Of a DNA stretch of 64,000 nt, positions 56,819-64,000 are shown piece by piece (position 1 is the first letter of the stretch; each line of letters opens with the position of its first letter). A program made the translations under genes and the position numbers. The notes under the pieces are model-generated. The model did no database searches and was not told where the DNA came from. It saw only the letters and a program-made list of their open reading frames with translations. Source of the DNA: Actinoalloteichus hymeniacidonis (GTDB lineage Bacteria > Actinomycetota > Actinomycetes > Mycobacteriales > Pseudonocardiaceae); the NCBI RefSeq assembly GCF_014203365.1, contig NZ_JACHIS010000001.1, positions 2,480,001 through 2,544,000 of the forward strand. The letters run 5' to 3'.

Positions 56819-57630
56819 GTGCCCCCACCAGACAGCGCGACATCCCGGCGAGCATCCCGGGCTTCGGCGCCACGCTGCACGCCGAATGGCGCAAGCTGCG
56901 CTTCCTACGATCGACGCCCATCGGCGTCGCACTGATCGTCGCGCTCAGCATGGCCATCGGCTTCGTGATGACCTTGATCAGCGACGGTGACAGCATCGCG
57001 TCGGCACAGCAGGACAGCGAGTACTCCGTCATCTTCTACAGCTCGACGCTGGCCACCTGGGCTTATGCCTACCTCGCCGCCCAGTTCGTCGCCGCCGAAT
57101 TCCAGGGCATGGGGGAATCGACCTTCACCGCCACCCCGCGTCGGTCGCGGGTACTGAGCGCCAAGCTCGTGCTCGTCGGGCTTGGCGGCCTGATCGTCGG
57201 GTTGGTGACCTCGGTGGTCACCGTCGCCGTGACCCAGGGGTCCCTCGCCTCGCGCGGCATCCCGACGTTGGAGCTCGCCGATCCGGGGCTGCTGCGGGCG
57301 ATCACGCTGTTCCTCGGTATGTCGATGGCGGTGCAGGGTCTGCTCGCCGCCTGCGCGGCGGTCCTGATGCGGTCGGCTGCGGGCGGGGTGATCGTGATCG
57401 GCCTGCTCGCCGCGCTGCCGGTCAGCCTAGCCGAGTTCCTCGGCACCGGATTCGCGACCACCGTTCCACGTCGGCTGCCCGGCGCCGCGATCGAGAGCAT
57501 CGCGGGCCTGTCCGCCCCCGGTTCACATGGCTATCTCCCGCCGCTGCACGCGGGCGCCTGGGTACTGGGCTGGCTGTTGGTGTTCGCCACCGTGGCCTTC
57601 CTGCGGCTGCGTCGCACCGATCTGCGCTGA
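56815..57630 (+). CDS. ABC-2-type permease
   Basis: This 271-residue membrane protein has six hydrophobic segments and the N-terminal ATLHAEWRKLRFLRSTP pattern typical of ABC-2 permeases that pair with CcmA-like ATPases. It forms an exporter, possibly for a lipid or peptide, with the upstream ATPase. No cargo is indicated by the neighbours. Confidence 0.9.
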   Translation: MSAPTRQRDIPASIPGFGATLHAEWRKLRFLRSTPIGVALIVALSMAIGFVMTLISDGDSIASAQQDSEYSVIFYSSTLATWAYAYLAAQFVAAEFQGMGESTFTATPRRSRVLSAKLVLVGLGGLIVGLVTSVVTVAVTQGSLASRGIPTLELADPGLLRAITLFLGMSMAVQGLLAACAAVLMRSAAGGVIVIGLLAALPVSLAEFLGTGFATTVPRRLPGAAIESIAGLSAPGSHGYLPPLHAGAWVLGWLLVFATVAFLRLRRTDLR

Positions 57631-57663
57631 CAACGAGCCCCGGCAAGGGAGGAGACAACAGTC

Positions 57664-58005
57664 ATGACCCGCATCGACTTCGACCCGAGGCTCTCCGTCG
57701 AGACCGTGCTGACCACCGTCCGGACGACCTTCGACAGCCGCGACTACCACTGGGAACAGCACGACGGGCTGTCGACGGTGGCCTCCGAGGGCGGCAGGCC
57801 GGTCGCCAACGTCGCCGTCTCACAACGCCTGCGCGTGAGCATCCGCATCGACGTAGCACGTCATCGCGTGGTGCTGAGCCAGGAGACACTGGGCGCCGCC
57901 TACACGGCGAACGGCAGTCCGTTGTTCATGCTGAAGCTCGGTCGGCGCTTGAGCAAGATCGGCAGGGCCGTCCAACAAGACCTCGCCGCCGCCGCGCTGC
58001 GATGA
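57664..58005 (+). CDS. Hypothetical protein, 113 aa
   Basis: This soluble protein begins MTRIDFDPRLSVETVLTTVRTTFDS and has alternating beta-strand-like stretches (VSIRIDVARHRVVLSQETLG). GGGAGGAG lies upstream of the ATG. It follows the permease by 33 bp and is probably cotranscribed. No family is recognised. Confidence 0.75.
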   Translation: MTRIDFDPRLSVETVLTTVRTTFDSRDYHWEQHDGLSTVASEGGRPVANVAVSQRLRVSIRIDVARHRVVLSQETLGAAYTANGSPLFMLKLGRRLSKIGRAVQQDLAAAALR

Positions 58006-58081
58006 GGACACGACGCCCGAGACCGTGGGCGTCCGGAACACACCGTGCCCGGGGCACCGGGACGAACCGAGGTAGGAGAAC

Positions 58082-59167
58082 GTGGCAGACGACGGCACCT
58101 CGGAGCATCGATCCGACAAGCTCCCCACCGAGGCCACCGGGCCGATTGCCGAGAGCGGACCGGACCACCCGGCGAAGGCCGGACTGGCCTCGCTGGTGGA
58201 GGGCGAGGGCGGCTGGCCGCTGATCGGGCTCGCCACCGCGACCCTGCTCGGAGCGGTCATCGGTGTCATCGCGATTCCGTCGTCGCTGCTCGCGATCGTC
58301 GTGATGGCGGTCGTTCAACTCGGTGTCACCGCGCTCGGCCTGATCGCCGTCCGCAGGCCCGTGCTGTGGGCGGTGGCGATCGGCATCGTGTCGATCGGTT
58401 CGGCCGCAGCGGAACCGGGGCTGGCCGAGCTGGCCTACAGCGGGGCCACGCCGTGGATCGCGTGTGCGACGGCGGCGGGCACGCTCAACCTGTTCTGGCA
58501 TGCCTCCGACCGCCGGGTCCTGGCGGCGGGCGCGGCGGCGTTGCTGGTGGGGTCGACCGGGTTGATCGCGGTGACCATTCGCTTCGGGGTGCCGCCTGCA
58601 CAGGCGATCCTGACGTCGAGCGTGCCGTTTCTGATCGGTGCGCTCTTCGCCGCGGTGCTGCACCTGCGGGACGCCAGGCAGGACCGGGTTCGACGTCCCG
58701 AGCTGCTCCTGGGCGAGGCCGACCGGCCGGATTCGGGTGCGGGGGCGGGCAGTGGCGACGCCGCGCTGCGGGCGTTGGCGATCGTCGCCCTGCGCAGCGA
58801 CGAACTGGCGTCGACCAGCGCCGACGCCACCGCCCGCCGGGCCGCCATCGATCTGCGTGAGGTGGCCCGACGGGCATTGACCGGCGACGCCGCCACGGCG
58901 GACTCGGTGGCGCGGATCGAATTGTTGCCCGCCAGGCAATCCAACGCGCCACAGCAGGCCGCCGGTCCGATGCCGGAGCTGCCGGACCGGGAACGGGAGA
59001 TCCTGCGGTTGGTCGCCACCGGGGCCTCCAACGCGGCCATCGGAAGGAGCCTGTATCTGAGCGAGGCCACGGTCAAGCAGTACGTCTCGCGGTTGATGCG
59101 TCGTTTCGATCGCGACAACCGCACCCGATTGGCGCTCTTGGCCGCCCGATGGTTCGACGAGCCCTAG
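58082..59167 (+). CDS. Membrane-bound LuxR-type transcriptional regulator
   Basis: This 361-residue protein has an N-terminal half with several hydrophobic segments (residues about 45-190) and a C-terminal LuxR/NarL helix-turn-helix: LPDREREILRLVATGASNAAIGRSLYLSEATVKQYVSRLMRRF. There is no receiver or kinase domain, so it looks like a one-component regulator that senses a membrane or outside signal. GTG 58082 has GTAGGAG upstream. It is the last gene of the run starting with the ABC exporter, which is its likely target. Confidence 0.85.
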   Translation: MADDGTSEHRSDKLPTEATGPIAESGPDHPAKAGLASLVEGEGGWPLIGLATATLLGAVIGVIAIPSSLLAIVVMAVVQLGVTALGLIAVRRPVLWAVAIGIVSIGSAAAEPGLAELAYSGATPWIACATAAGTLNLFWHASDRRVLAAGAAALLVGSTGLIAVTIRFGVPPAQAILTSSVPFLIGALFAAVLHLRDARQDRVRRPELLLGEADRPDSGAGAGSGDAALRALAIVALRSDELASTSADATARRAAIDLREVARRALTGDAATADSVARIELLPARQSNAPQQAAGPMPELPDREREILRLVATGASNAAIGRSLYLSEATVKQYVSRLMRRFDRDNRTRLALLAARWFDEP

Positions 59168-59199
59168 CCGCGATATCGCACGCTAGGTGTTCGCGGGGT

Positions 59200-60042
59200 T
59201 CAGCGGTTCGCGAACTCGTCGAGGACCACCGACAGCGCCGTCTCACGGTGCGAATCGTGTTCCGCGAGTCGAGAGCTCAACGAGGTGCGGATAGCTTCGT
59301 AGGCGTCCGGGCCGAGGGGTAACCGAAGCGGAACCGCTTCGCTCTCCACCAGGGTCACCAGGGCCGCCGCGATCTTCTCGGGATCGTTGAGCAGCGGGAA
59401 GGAGCCGTCGGCGATCGCCCTTCTGGTGTCCCCGGCGGGGCCTGCGTCGTATTCGGGCATGATCGGTGCGGTGTCGAGCGCCGCCCCGAATCCGGTCGGC
59501 GCGGCCCCCGGCTCGACGATGGTCAAACCGATGCCGAATGGGGCGATCTCCCGCGCCGCGGTCTCACAGAAACCCTCGATGCCCCATTTGGCGGCGTGGT
59601 AGAAGCCGAAGTTCGGGAAGGCGGCCTGACCACCCGCGGTGGAGATCTGCAGAATCCGGCCGTGTCCCTGCGGGCGTAGGTGCTTCAACGCGGCCCTGAT
59701 GACGGAGATCGAGCCGATCAGGTTGGTGTCGACCACCTTGCGGATCTGCTCGTCGGAGGCTTCCTCCACGGCGGTGAACACCGCGTATCCGGCGTTGTTG
59801 ACGATCACGTCGATGGTGCCGAGTTCGGCGAATGCCGCGTCGATCACCTCTCGGACCGAATCGGGTTCGGTCACGTCGAGACGTCGCACCCAGAGTTGAT
59901 CGCCGTACTCGGCGCGCAGGTCGTCGAGTACCTCGGGTCGACGCAGGGTCGCGGCCACCCGGTCACCGGCCGCGAGCAGCCTGCGGGTCAGCAGCAGGCC
60001 GAAGCCCGAGCTGGTGCCGGTGATGAACCATGTCTTGGTCAT
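59200..60042 (-). CDS. Short-chain dehydrogenase/reductase
   Basis: This 280-residue classical SDR has TGTSSGFG, VNNAGYA, a Ser in ISTAGGQ and YHAAK as catalytic motifs. It belongs to the group often called oxidoreductases regulated by MerR proteins. It diverges from a merR gene over a promoter with a 19-bp spacer. The substrate is unknown; carbonyl detoxification is likely. Confidence 0.88.
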   Translation of the reverse strand: MTKTWFITGTSSGFGLLLTRRLLAAGDRVAATLRRPEVLDDLRAEYGDQLWVRRLDVTEPDSVREVIDAAFAELGTIDVIVNNAGYAVFTAVEEASDEQIRKVVDTNLIGSISVIRAALKHLRPQGHGRILQISTAGGQAAFPNFGFYHAAKWGIEGFCETAAREIAPFGIGLTIVEPGAAPTGFGAALDTAPIMPEYDAGPAGDTRRAIADGSFPLLNDPEKIAAALVTLVESEAVPLRLPLGPDAYEAIRTSLSSRLAEHDSHRETALSVVLDEFANR

Positions 60043-60073
60043 GCGAGGTCTCCTTCGTCATTGCGGTGCGGCG

Positions 60074-60104
60074 ACGCTATGAGTTAGAGACGACTCGAAG
60101 TCAA
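60074..60104 (-). promoter_or_regulatory. MerR-type promoter of the SDR gene (19-bp spacer)
   Basis: On the minus strand TTGACT (plus 60099-60104) and TAGCGT (plus 60074-60079) are 19 bp apart, longer than the usual 17, and the spacer holds the dyad GAGT-N8-ACTC. This is the classical layout for activation by MerR proteins. The start codon is 31 bp downstream. Confidence 0.65.
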
Positions 60105-60123
60105 CAGCTCCTACAGTGGAGGG

Positions 60124-60585
60124 ATGACCGCGATCTTCTCTGCGACCTTGAGCATCGGCGAAGTCAGTGCGTTGACGGGTTTATCGACGCACGCGCTGCG
60201 CTTCTATGAGCAGGAGGGCCTGTTCGTCGAGCCGGTACGGCGCAATTCGGCGGGACGGCGAGTGTTCACCGAGCAGGAGGTCGGCTGGTTGAAGACCTGT
60301 ACCAAGCTCCGAGCCTCGGGGATGCCGCTGCCCGATATCCGGCGTTACGCCGAATTGGTTCGCGAGGGCGCGGGTACCGAGGCGGCCAGGTTGGAACTGC
60401 TGCGCGCTCATGAGACGGCGGTGGCCCGACAGCTCGCCGAACTGCAGGAGTCCTTGGACCTCATTCGTTTCAAGGTCGGGTTGTACGAGCAGCACCTGGC
60501 CGCCGGATCGGCGGACGGGCTCTGGCGCAATGGCCCGGAGTGCACGGCGCCGCCGACGGCAGGCGCTCAGATCACCGAGCAGTGA
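60124..60585 (+). CDS. MerR-family regulator
   Basis: This 153-residue MerR protein has an N-terminal winged helix (LSIGEVSALTGLSTHALRFYEQEGLF, RNSAGRRVFTEQEV) and a coiled-coil dimer helix at about 90-130 (ELLRAHETAVARQLAELQESLDLIRFKV). It has no Cys cluster for metals, so it is probably a drug or carbonyl sensor. It diverges from the SDR gene, its likely target. Confidence 0.9.
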   Translation: MTAIFSATLSIGEVSALTGLSTHALRFYEQEGLFVEPVRRNSAGRRVFTEQEVGWLKTCTKLRASGMPLPDIRRYAELVREGAGTEAARLELLRAHETAVARQLAELQESLDLIRFKVGLYEQHLAAGSADGLWRNGPECTAPPTAGAQITEQ

Positions 60586-60613
60586 TCCCGCTCGACGCGA
60601 GGAATCGTCCCAG

Positions 60614-61210
60614 CTAGCCGGGCTGCCCGGATTCCTCGTCGTCCTCGGGCTGGCGCCAGGCGCCGATGCCCAGCAGCACCCGCCACAGCCAGTCGGCGGC
60701 CACCGAGGGCAGCGGCAGCGGGTCGCGGGCGATCCAGGCGGTGATGACACCCAGCGCGCTGCCCGCGATCCCGGCGGCGACGACGTCGACCGGGAGATCG
60801 GTGCGCGCCGCCGAGCCTGCGGCCCCCACCGTCTCCCGCACGATCGTCTCGACCCGCTGGCGCAGCCGTGCCGCGATGAGCGTCGAACCGTGTTCGCCCA
60901 GGACGCGTCGATAGACGGCGGCATTGGCCGCGATGTGATCCAGATAGGTAATGAGTTCGATCGGCATGCTCAGCGTGCCGGTCAGCGCCGGTGCCTCCGG
61001 CAGCTGGGTGGACACGTCGTGCAGCGCGTCCTCCAGTGCCTCGGCCAGCAACGTCTCCTTGTCCACGTAGTGCTGGTAGAAGCTGCTGCGATTCACCCCG
61101 GCCCGGCTCGCGATATCGCCCACTGTGACGTCGTCGAGCGGTCGCTCCCTGGCGAGGTCGAGCAGCGCCTTCTGCAGGCTCGCCCGGGTGCGGGCGACGC
61201 GGGGGTCCAT
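60614..61210 (-). CDS. TetR-family repressor of the MMPL gene
   Basis: This 198-residue TetR protein has the helix-turn-helix DVTVGDIASRAGVNRSSFYQHYVDKETLL. The C-terminal domain is of the TetR_C-33-like size. It diverges from the MMPL gene, and a palindrome plus an extra half-site (61249-61288) lies between them. It probably represses both genes. Confidence 0.88.
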   Translation of the reverse strand: MDPRVARTRASLQKALLDLARERPLDDVTVGDIASRAGVNRSSFYQHYVDKETLLAEALEDALHDVSTQLPEAPALTGTLSMPIELITYLDHIAANAAVYRRVLGEHGSTLIAARLRQRVETIVRETVGAAGSAARTDLPVDVVAAGIAGSALGVITAWIARDPLPLPSVAADWLWRVLLGIGAWRQPEDDEESGQPG

Positions 61211-61248
61211 AACGCGATCCTCTCACGTGGCCAGGGACACCCCCATAT

Positions 61249-61288
61249 TTATCCAACACGCGTCGGATAAGCAACATTCGTCGGATAT
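61249..61288. promoter_or_regulatory. TetR operator between the divergent tetR and MMPL genes
   Basis: TTATCCAACACGCGTCGGATAA (61249-61270) is an inverted repeat with 6-bp arms, followed by a direct copy of the right half, CGTCGGATAT, at 61279-61288. The extra half-site allows a second dimer. Confidence 0.7.
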
Positions 61289-61331
61289 GGTGGCGACCGC
61301 AGAGACTATTTCCCACTTCAACGAAAGGCTC

Positions 61332-63818
61332 ATGGTGGCCAACCTCCTGTACCGACTCGGGCGGTGGTCCGCGCGCCGAGCGTGGGCCGTCATCGCCGCG
61401 TGGATAGTCGTGCTCGCGGCGGCGGGTGGTGCATTCCTGACACTGGGAGGCTCCCTGGCCTCCAACTTCTCCATTCCGGGAACCGAGACCGAACGGGTCA
61501 ACGACCGGCTCACCGAGCAGTTCCCCGAACTCACCGGCGCCACCGCTCAGGTGGTCTTCGCCACCGAGGACGCCGAATTCGGTGCCTCGGAACGCGACCA
61601 GATCGCGGAACTCCTCGCCGAGGTCGGCGAGGTCGACGGGGTCACTGCAGTGACCGATCCGTTCGTCACGGAGGCCGAGCGGGCAGCTGCCGAAGAGCAG
61701 GTCGCGGGCGGCGAGCAGCTCATCGCCGACGCCCGCGCCGAGCTCGAGGCAGGCGTCGAGGAGCTCGACGCAGGCCAGACTCAGCTCGACGCCGCCATCG
61801 AGCAGGCCCAGGCCGCAGGCGTCTACGAACAGGCCGCAGCGCAATTCGATCAGCAGCAGGCCCAACTCGACGCGGGCCGGGAGCAGCTCGACGCGGGCGC
61901 GCAGGAGATCGACGCGCAGGAAGCCGAGTTGGAGCACGGTAACGCGCTCGTCGAGTACGCGTCCTCGATCAACATGGTGTCCGAGGACGGCCAGACCGCG
62001 ATCGCCACGATCGCCTTCGAGGACACCCTCTTCGAACTTCCGGACAGCGTCAAGGCCGCCGTCGCCGAGGTCCTCGAAGCCGCTGACATCGCGGGCGTCG
62101 ACATCGACTGGTCCTCGACCATCACCGCCTCCGTCGAGGGCATCATGGGCCCCGGCGAGGTCGTCGGCGTCGTCATCGCCGCCCTGGTCCTGCTGATCAT
62201 GATGCGTGCGTTGCTGCCCGCAGCCACCCCGTTGATCAGCTCCCTGGTCGGCGTCGGCGTGGGCGTCGCCGGTTCACTGGCCTTCTCCGACCTGGTCCCG
62301 ATGGCCTCCATCACCCCGGTGCTCGGCGTGATGCTGGGCTTGGCCGTCGGTATCGACTACTCGCTGTTCATCCTCAACCGGCACCGCAAGCAACTGCTCG
62401 CGGGCATGGATGTGGACGAGTCCATCGGCCTGGCCAACGGCACCGCGGGCAACGCCGTCGTCTTCGCAGGCAGCACCGTCATCGTGGCCCTGGTCGCCCT
62501 CGGCGTGACCGGCATCCCGTTCCTCACCACGATGGGCGTCGTCGGCGCGGTGTGCGTCCTGGTTGCCGTGCTCGTCTCGGTCAGCCTCACCCCGGCGCTA
62601 CTCGGCCTGCTCGGCACCCGAGCACTGGGGCGCAAGGCCAGGGCCACCATCGGGCACGCCCAGCACACCGAGACCGAGGTCAAGCCGCTGCGCACCCCGC
62701 GTGCCATCGGCGCCGCCGTGCTGGCCACCGTCGGCCTGCTCGTATTGGCCATCCCGGTGCTCTCGATGCGCCTCGGACTGCCGGAGGGCTCCTCCGAATC
62801 GCCGGACACCACGCAGTACCAGGCGTTCAAGGCCGTTGAATCCGAATTCGGCGCAGGCATGAACGGCCCGCTGTTGGTGGTCGCCGAACTGCCGGACGCC
62901 GTCGAGGAGACCGAGGTGACCGCCACCCAGGCGGGCATCGCGGGCGAGCTGATGGAGAACGAGGACGTCTCCGCCGTGGCGCCCATCGTCGCGTCCGAGG
63001 AGCGGGACGTGTTCCTGTTCCAGGTGGTTCCGCAGGATGGTCCCTCCAGCGCCTCCACCGAGGACCTCGTCCGCGAACTCCGTGCGCTGACTCCGATGTC
63101 GGGCGAGGTCACCCTGGGCGTCGCCGGGCAGGCGTCGGGCAACATCGACGTCTCCGAGATGCTCGCCGAAGCCCTGCCGGTCTACCTGGTGGTGGTCGTC
63201 GGTCTCTCGCTGCTGATCATGGTGTTGGTCTTCCGCTCGATCCTGGTGCCGTTGATCGCGACGCTGGGCTACGTCCTGTCGCTGTTCGCGGCGCTGGGCG
63301 CGGTCACCGCCATCTACCAGTGGGGTTGGCTCGGCGACATCTTCGGCGTGCACGATCCCGGGCCGGTGCTGAGCTTCGGGCCGATCATCATCATGGGCGT
63401 GTTGTTCGGGCTCGCGATGGACTACCAGCTCTTCCTGGTGTCCGGCATGCGCGAGGCACACGTCCACGGGATGCCCGCCCGCGAGGCGGTCGTGCAGGGG
63501 CTGCGGCAGGGCCGGGTCGTGGTCACGGCAGCGGCGATCATCATGATCTCGGTCTTCGGCGGCTTCGTCTTCAGCCACCTCGGCATGGTCCGACCGCTGG
63601 GCTTCGGCCTGGCGATCGGTGTGCTCTTCGACGCCTTCGTGGTCCGAATGGTGCTGGTGCCCGCACTGATGCACCTGCTGGGCGAGAAGGCCTGGTGGCT
63701 GCCGAAGTGGCTGGACAAGGTCATGCCCGATGTCGACGTCGAGGGCGCCTCGCTGGAGCGGGCGCACACCCCGGCTGAGCGGGTGGACGCGTTGGCCGAA
63801 AGCGGGTCGAAGTCCTGA
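61332..63818 (+). CDS. MMPL/RND-family transporter
   Basis: This 828-residue transporter has two repeats of one-plus-five membrane segments. The functional Asp-Tyr pairs are in GIDYSLFILNRHR and AMDYQLFLVSG. The first outer loop holds a long coiled-coil stretch of about 80 residues with repeats such as QLDAGREQLDAG. I start at ATG 61332 because AAAGG lies just before it and the alternative ATG 61287 lies inside the operator. The family exports lipids, siderophores or drugs. Control by the divergent TetR suggests an inducible efflux role. Confidence 0.9.
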   Translation: MVANLLYRLGRWSARRAWAVIAAWIVVLAAAGGAFLTLGGSLASNFSIPGTETERVNDRLTEQFPELTGATAQVVFATEDAEFGASERDQIAELLAEVGEVDGVTAVTDPFVTEAERAAAEEQVAGGEQLIADARAELEAGVEELDAGQTQLDAAIEQAQAAGVYEQAAAQFDQQQAQLDAGREQLDAGAQEIDAQEAELEHGNALVEYASSINMVSEDGQTAIATIAFEDTLFELPDSVKAAVAEVLEAADIAGVDIDWSSTITASVEGIMGPGEVVGVVIAALVLLIMMRALLPAATPLISSLVGVGVGVAGSLAFSDLVPMASITPVLGVMLGLAVGIDYSLFILNRHRKQLLAGMDVDESIGLANGTAGNAVVFAGSTVIVALVALGVTGIPFLTTMGVVGAVCVLVAVLVSVSLTPALLGLLGTRALGRKARATIGHAQHTETEVKPLRTPRAIGAAVLATVGLLVLAIPVLSMRLGLPEGSSESPDTTQYQAFKAVESEFGAGMNGPLLVVAELPDAVEETEVTATQAGIAGELMENEDVSAVAPIVASEERDVFLFQVVPQDGPSSASTEDLVRELRALTPMSGEVTLGVAGQASGNIDVSEMLAEALPVYLVVVVGLSLLIMVLVFRSILVPLIATLGYVLSLFAALGAVTAIYQWGWLGDIFGVHDPGPVLSFGPIIIMGVLFGLAMDYQLFLVSGMREAHVHGMPAREAVVQGLRQGRVVVTAAAIIMISVFGGFVFSHLGMVRPLGFGLAIGVLFDAFVVRMVLVPALMHLLGEKAWWLPKWLDKVMPDVDVEGASLERAHTPAERVDALAESGSKS

Positions 63819-63832
63819 CCCGAGTCTCGTCT

Positions 63833-63870
63833 GCGGTGCCCGTCGGGAGGCGACTCCCGGCGGGCACCGC
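63833..63870. terminator. Terminator hairpin after the MMPL gene
   Basis: A 17-bp stem (left arm GCGGTGCCCGTCGGGAG, one T-G wobble) with loop GCGA starts 14 bp after the stop. Confidence 0.8.
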
Positions 63871-63908
63871 CGTCTCCGAGGGTGTCGGTGCGGCGCCTCG
63901 GACGCTGT

Positions 63909-64000
63909 GTGGACCATGGCACGGTGCAGGACTACTGGAACCACAACACCGCGTATCACCGTTGGATCCTGGATATCGCGGCCGAGCACGGTGAGCCCGA
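63909..64000 (+). CDS. N-terminal fragment of a class I methyltransferase (3' partial)
   Basis: From GTG 63909 the frame reads VDHGTVQDYWNHNTAYHRWI and then LDIAAEHGEP up to the window end. This matches the N terminus of SAM methyltransferases in which the glycine-rich motif I follows immediately. GTG 63882 or 63888 are possible earlier starts. It is cut by the window, so nothing more can be said. Confidence 0.5.
   Translation, partial: MDHGTVQDYWNHNTAYHRWILDIAAEHGEP

Overview
The window is about 70% GC with short intergenic gaps, many GTG starts and many 1-8 bp stop/start overlaps. It looks like an actinomycete chromosome, probably Pseudonocardiaceae (Actinoalloteichus-like). The genus is inferred from overall style, not from a marker gene. 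No tRNA or rRNA gene was seen.

Region 1 (1-15786) is the right end of a nonribosomal peptide cluster. An NRPS entering from the left ends A-T-E with no thioesterase. It is followed directly by a stand-alone penicillin-binding-protein-type thioesterase and an exporter. Next come a keto-acid C-methyltransferase with a branched-chain-type aminotransferase, a P450 of the kind that acts on carrier-bound amino acids, and a coupled mppP-mppQ-mppR trio that makes enduracididine from arginine. A drug exporter and its TetR repressor close the region. The gene set predicts a cyclic, enduracididine-containing, possibly beta-methylated and hydroxylated peptide related to mannopeptimycin.

Region 2 (15787-28023) holds malate synthase, a five-repeat type I-E-like CRISPR array without cas genes, an IclR regulator, an SDR, a 1111-residue alpha-solenoid protein, a lipoprotein esterase, a DUF6194-like protein and an MFS exporter.

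Region 3 (27881-33795) is a P450 island: two paralogous TetR regulators, two near-identical operator-like sites, two P450s, a [3Fe-4S] ferredoxin and a ferredoxin reductase.

Region 4 (33796-41269) is the most unusual. It has a low-GC P-loop ATPase ending in a RHIM-like amyloid signalling motif. Beside it is a 1313-residue fusion of a YfeX-like Dyp-peroxidase domain (catalytic Asp lost, heme His and distal Arg kept) to a complete glycyl-radical enzyme (Cys901, Gly1287), with no radical-SAM activase in the window.

Region 5 (41270-52172) has a DHA2 exporter and then an aldarate module: the TctCBA tripartite transporter diverging from glucarate dehydratase, a galactarate/talarate-type dehydratase, malate:quinone oxidoreductase and a GlcD-type FAD oxidase. 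The divergent promoter carries an inverted 18-bp repeat pair.

Region 6 (52374-64000) has three overlapping membrane-protein genes of unknown role, a frameshifted membrane protein with a second RHIM-like motif, an ABC exporter, a membrane-bound LuxR-type protein, an SDR/MerR divergent pair with a 19-bp-spacer promoter, and a TetR/MMPL divergent pair with a clear operator. The window ends inside a methyltransferase gene.
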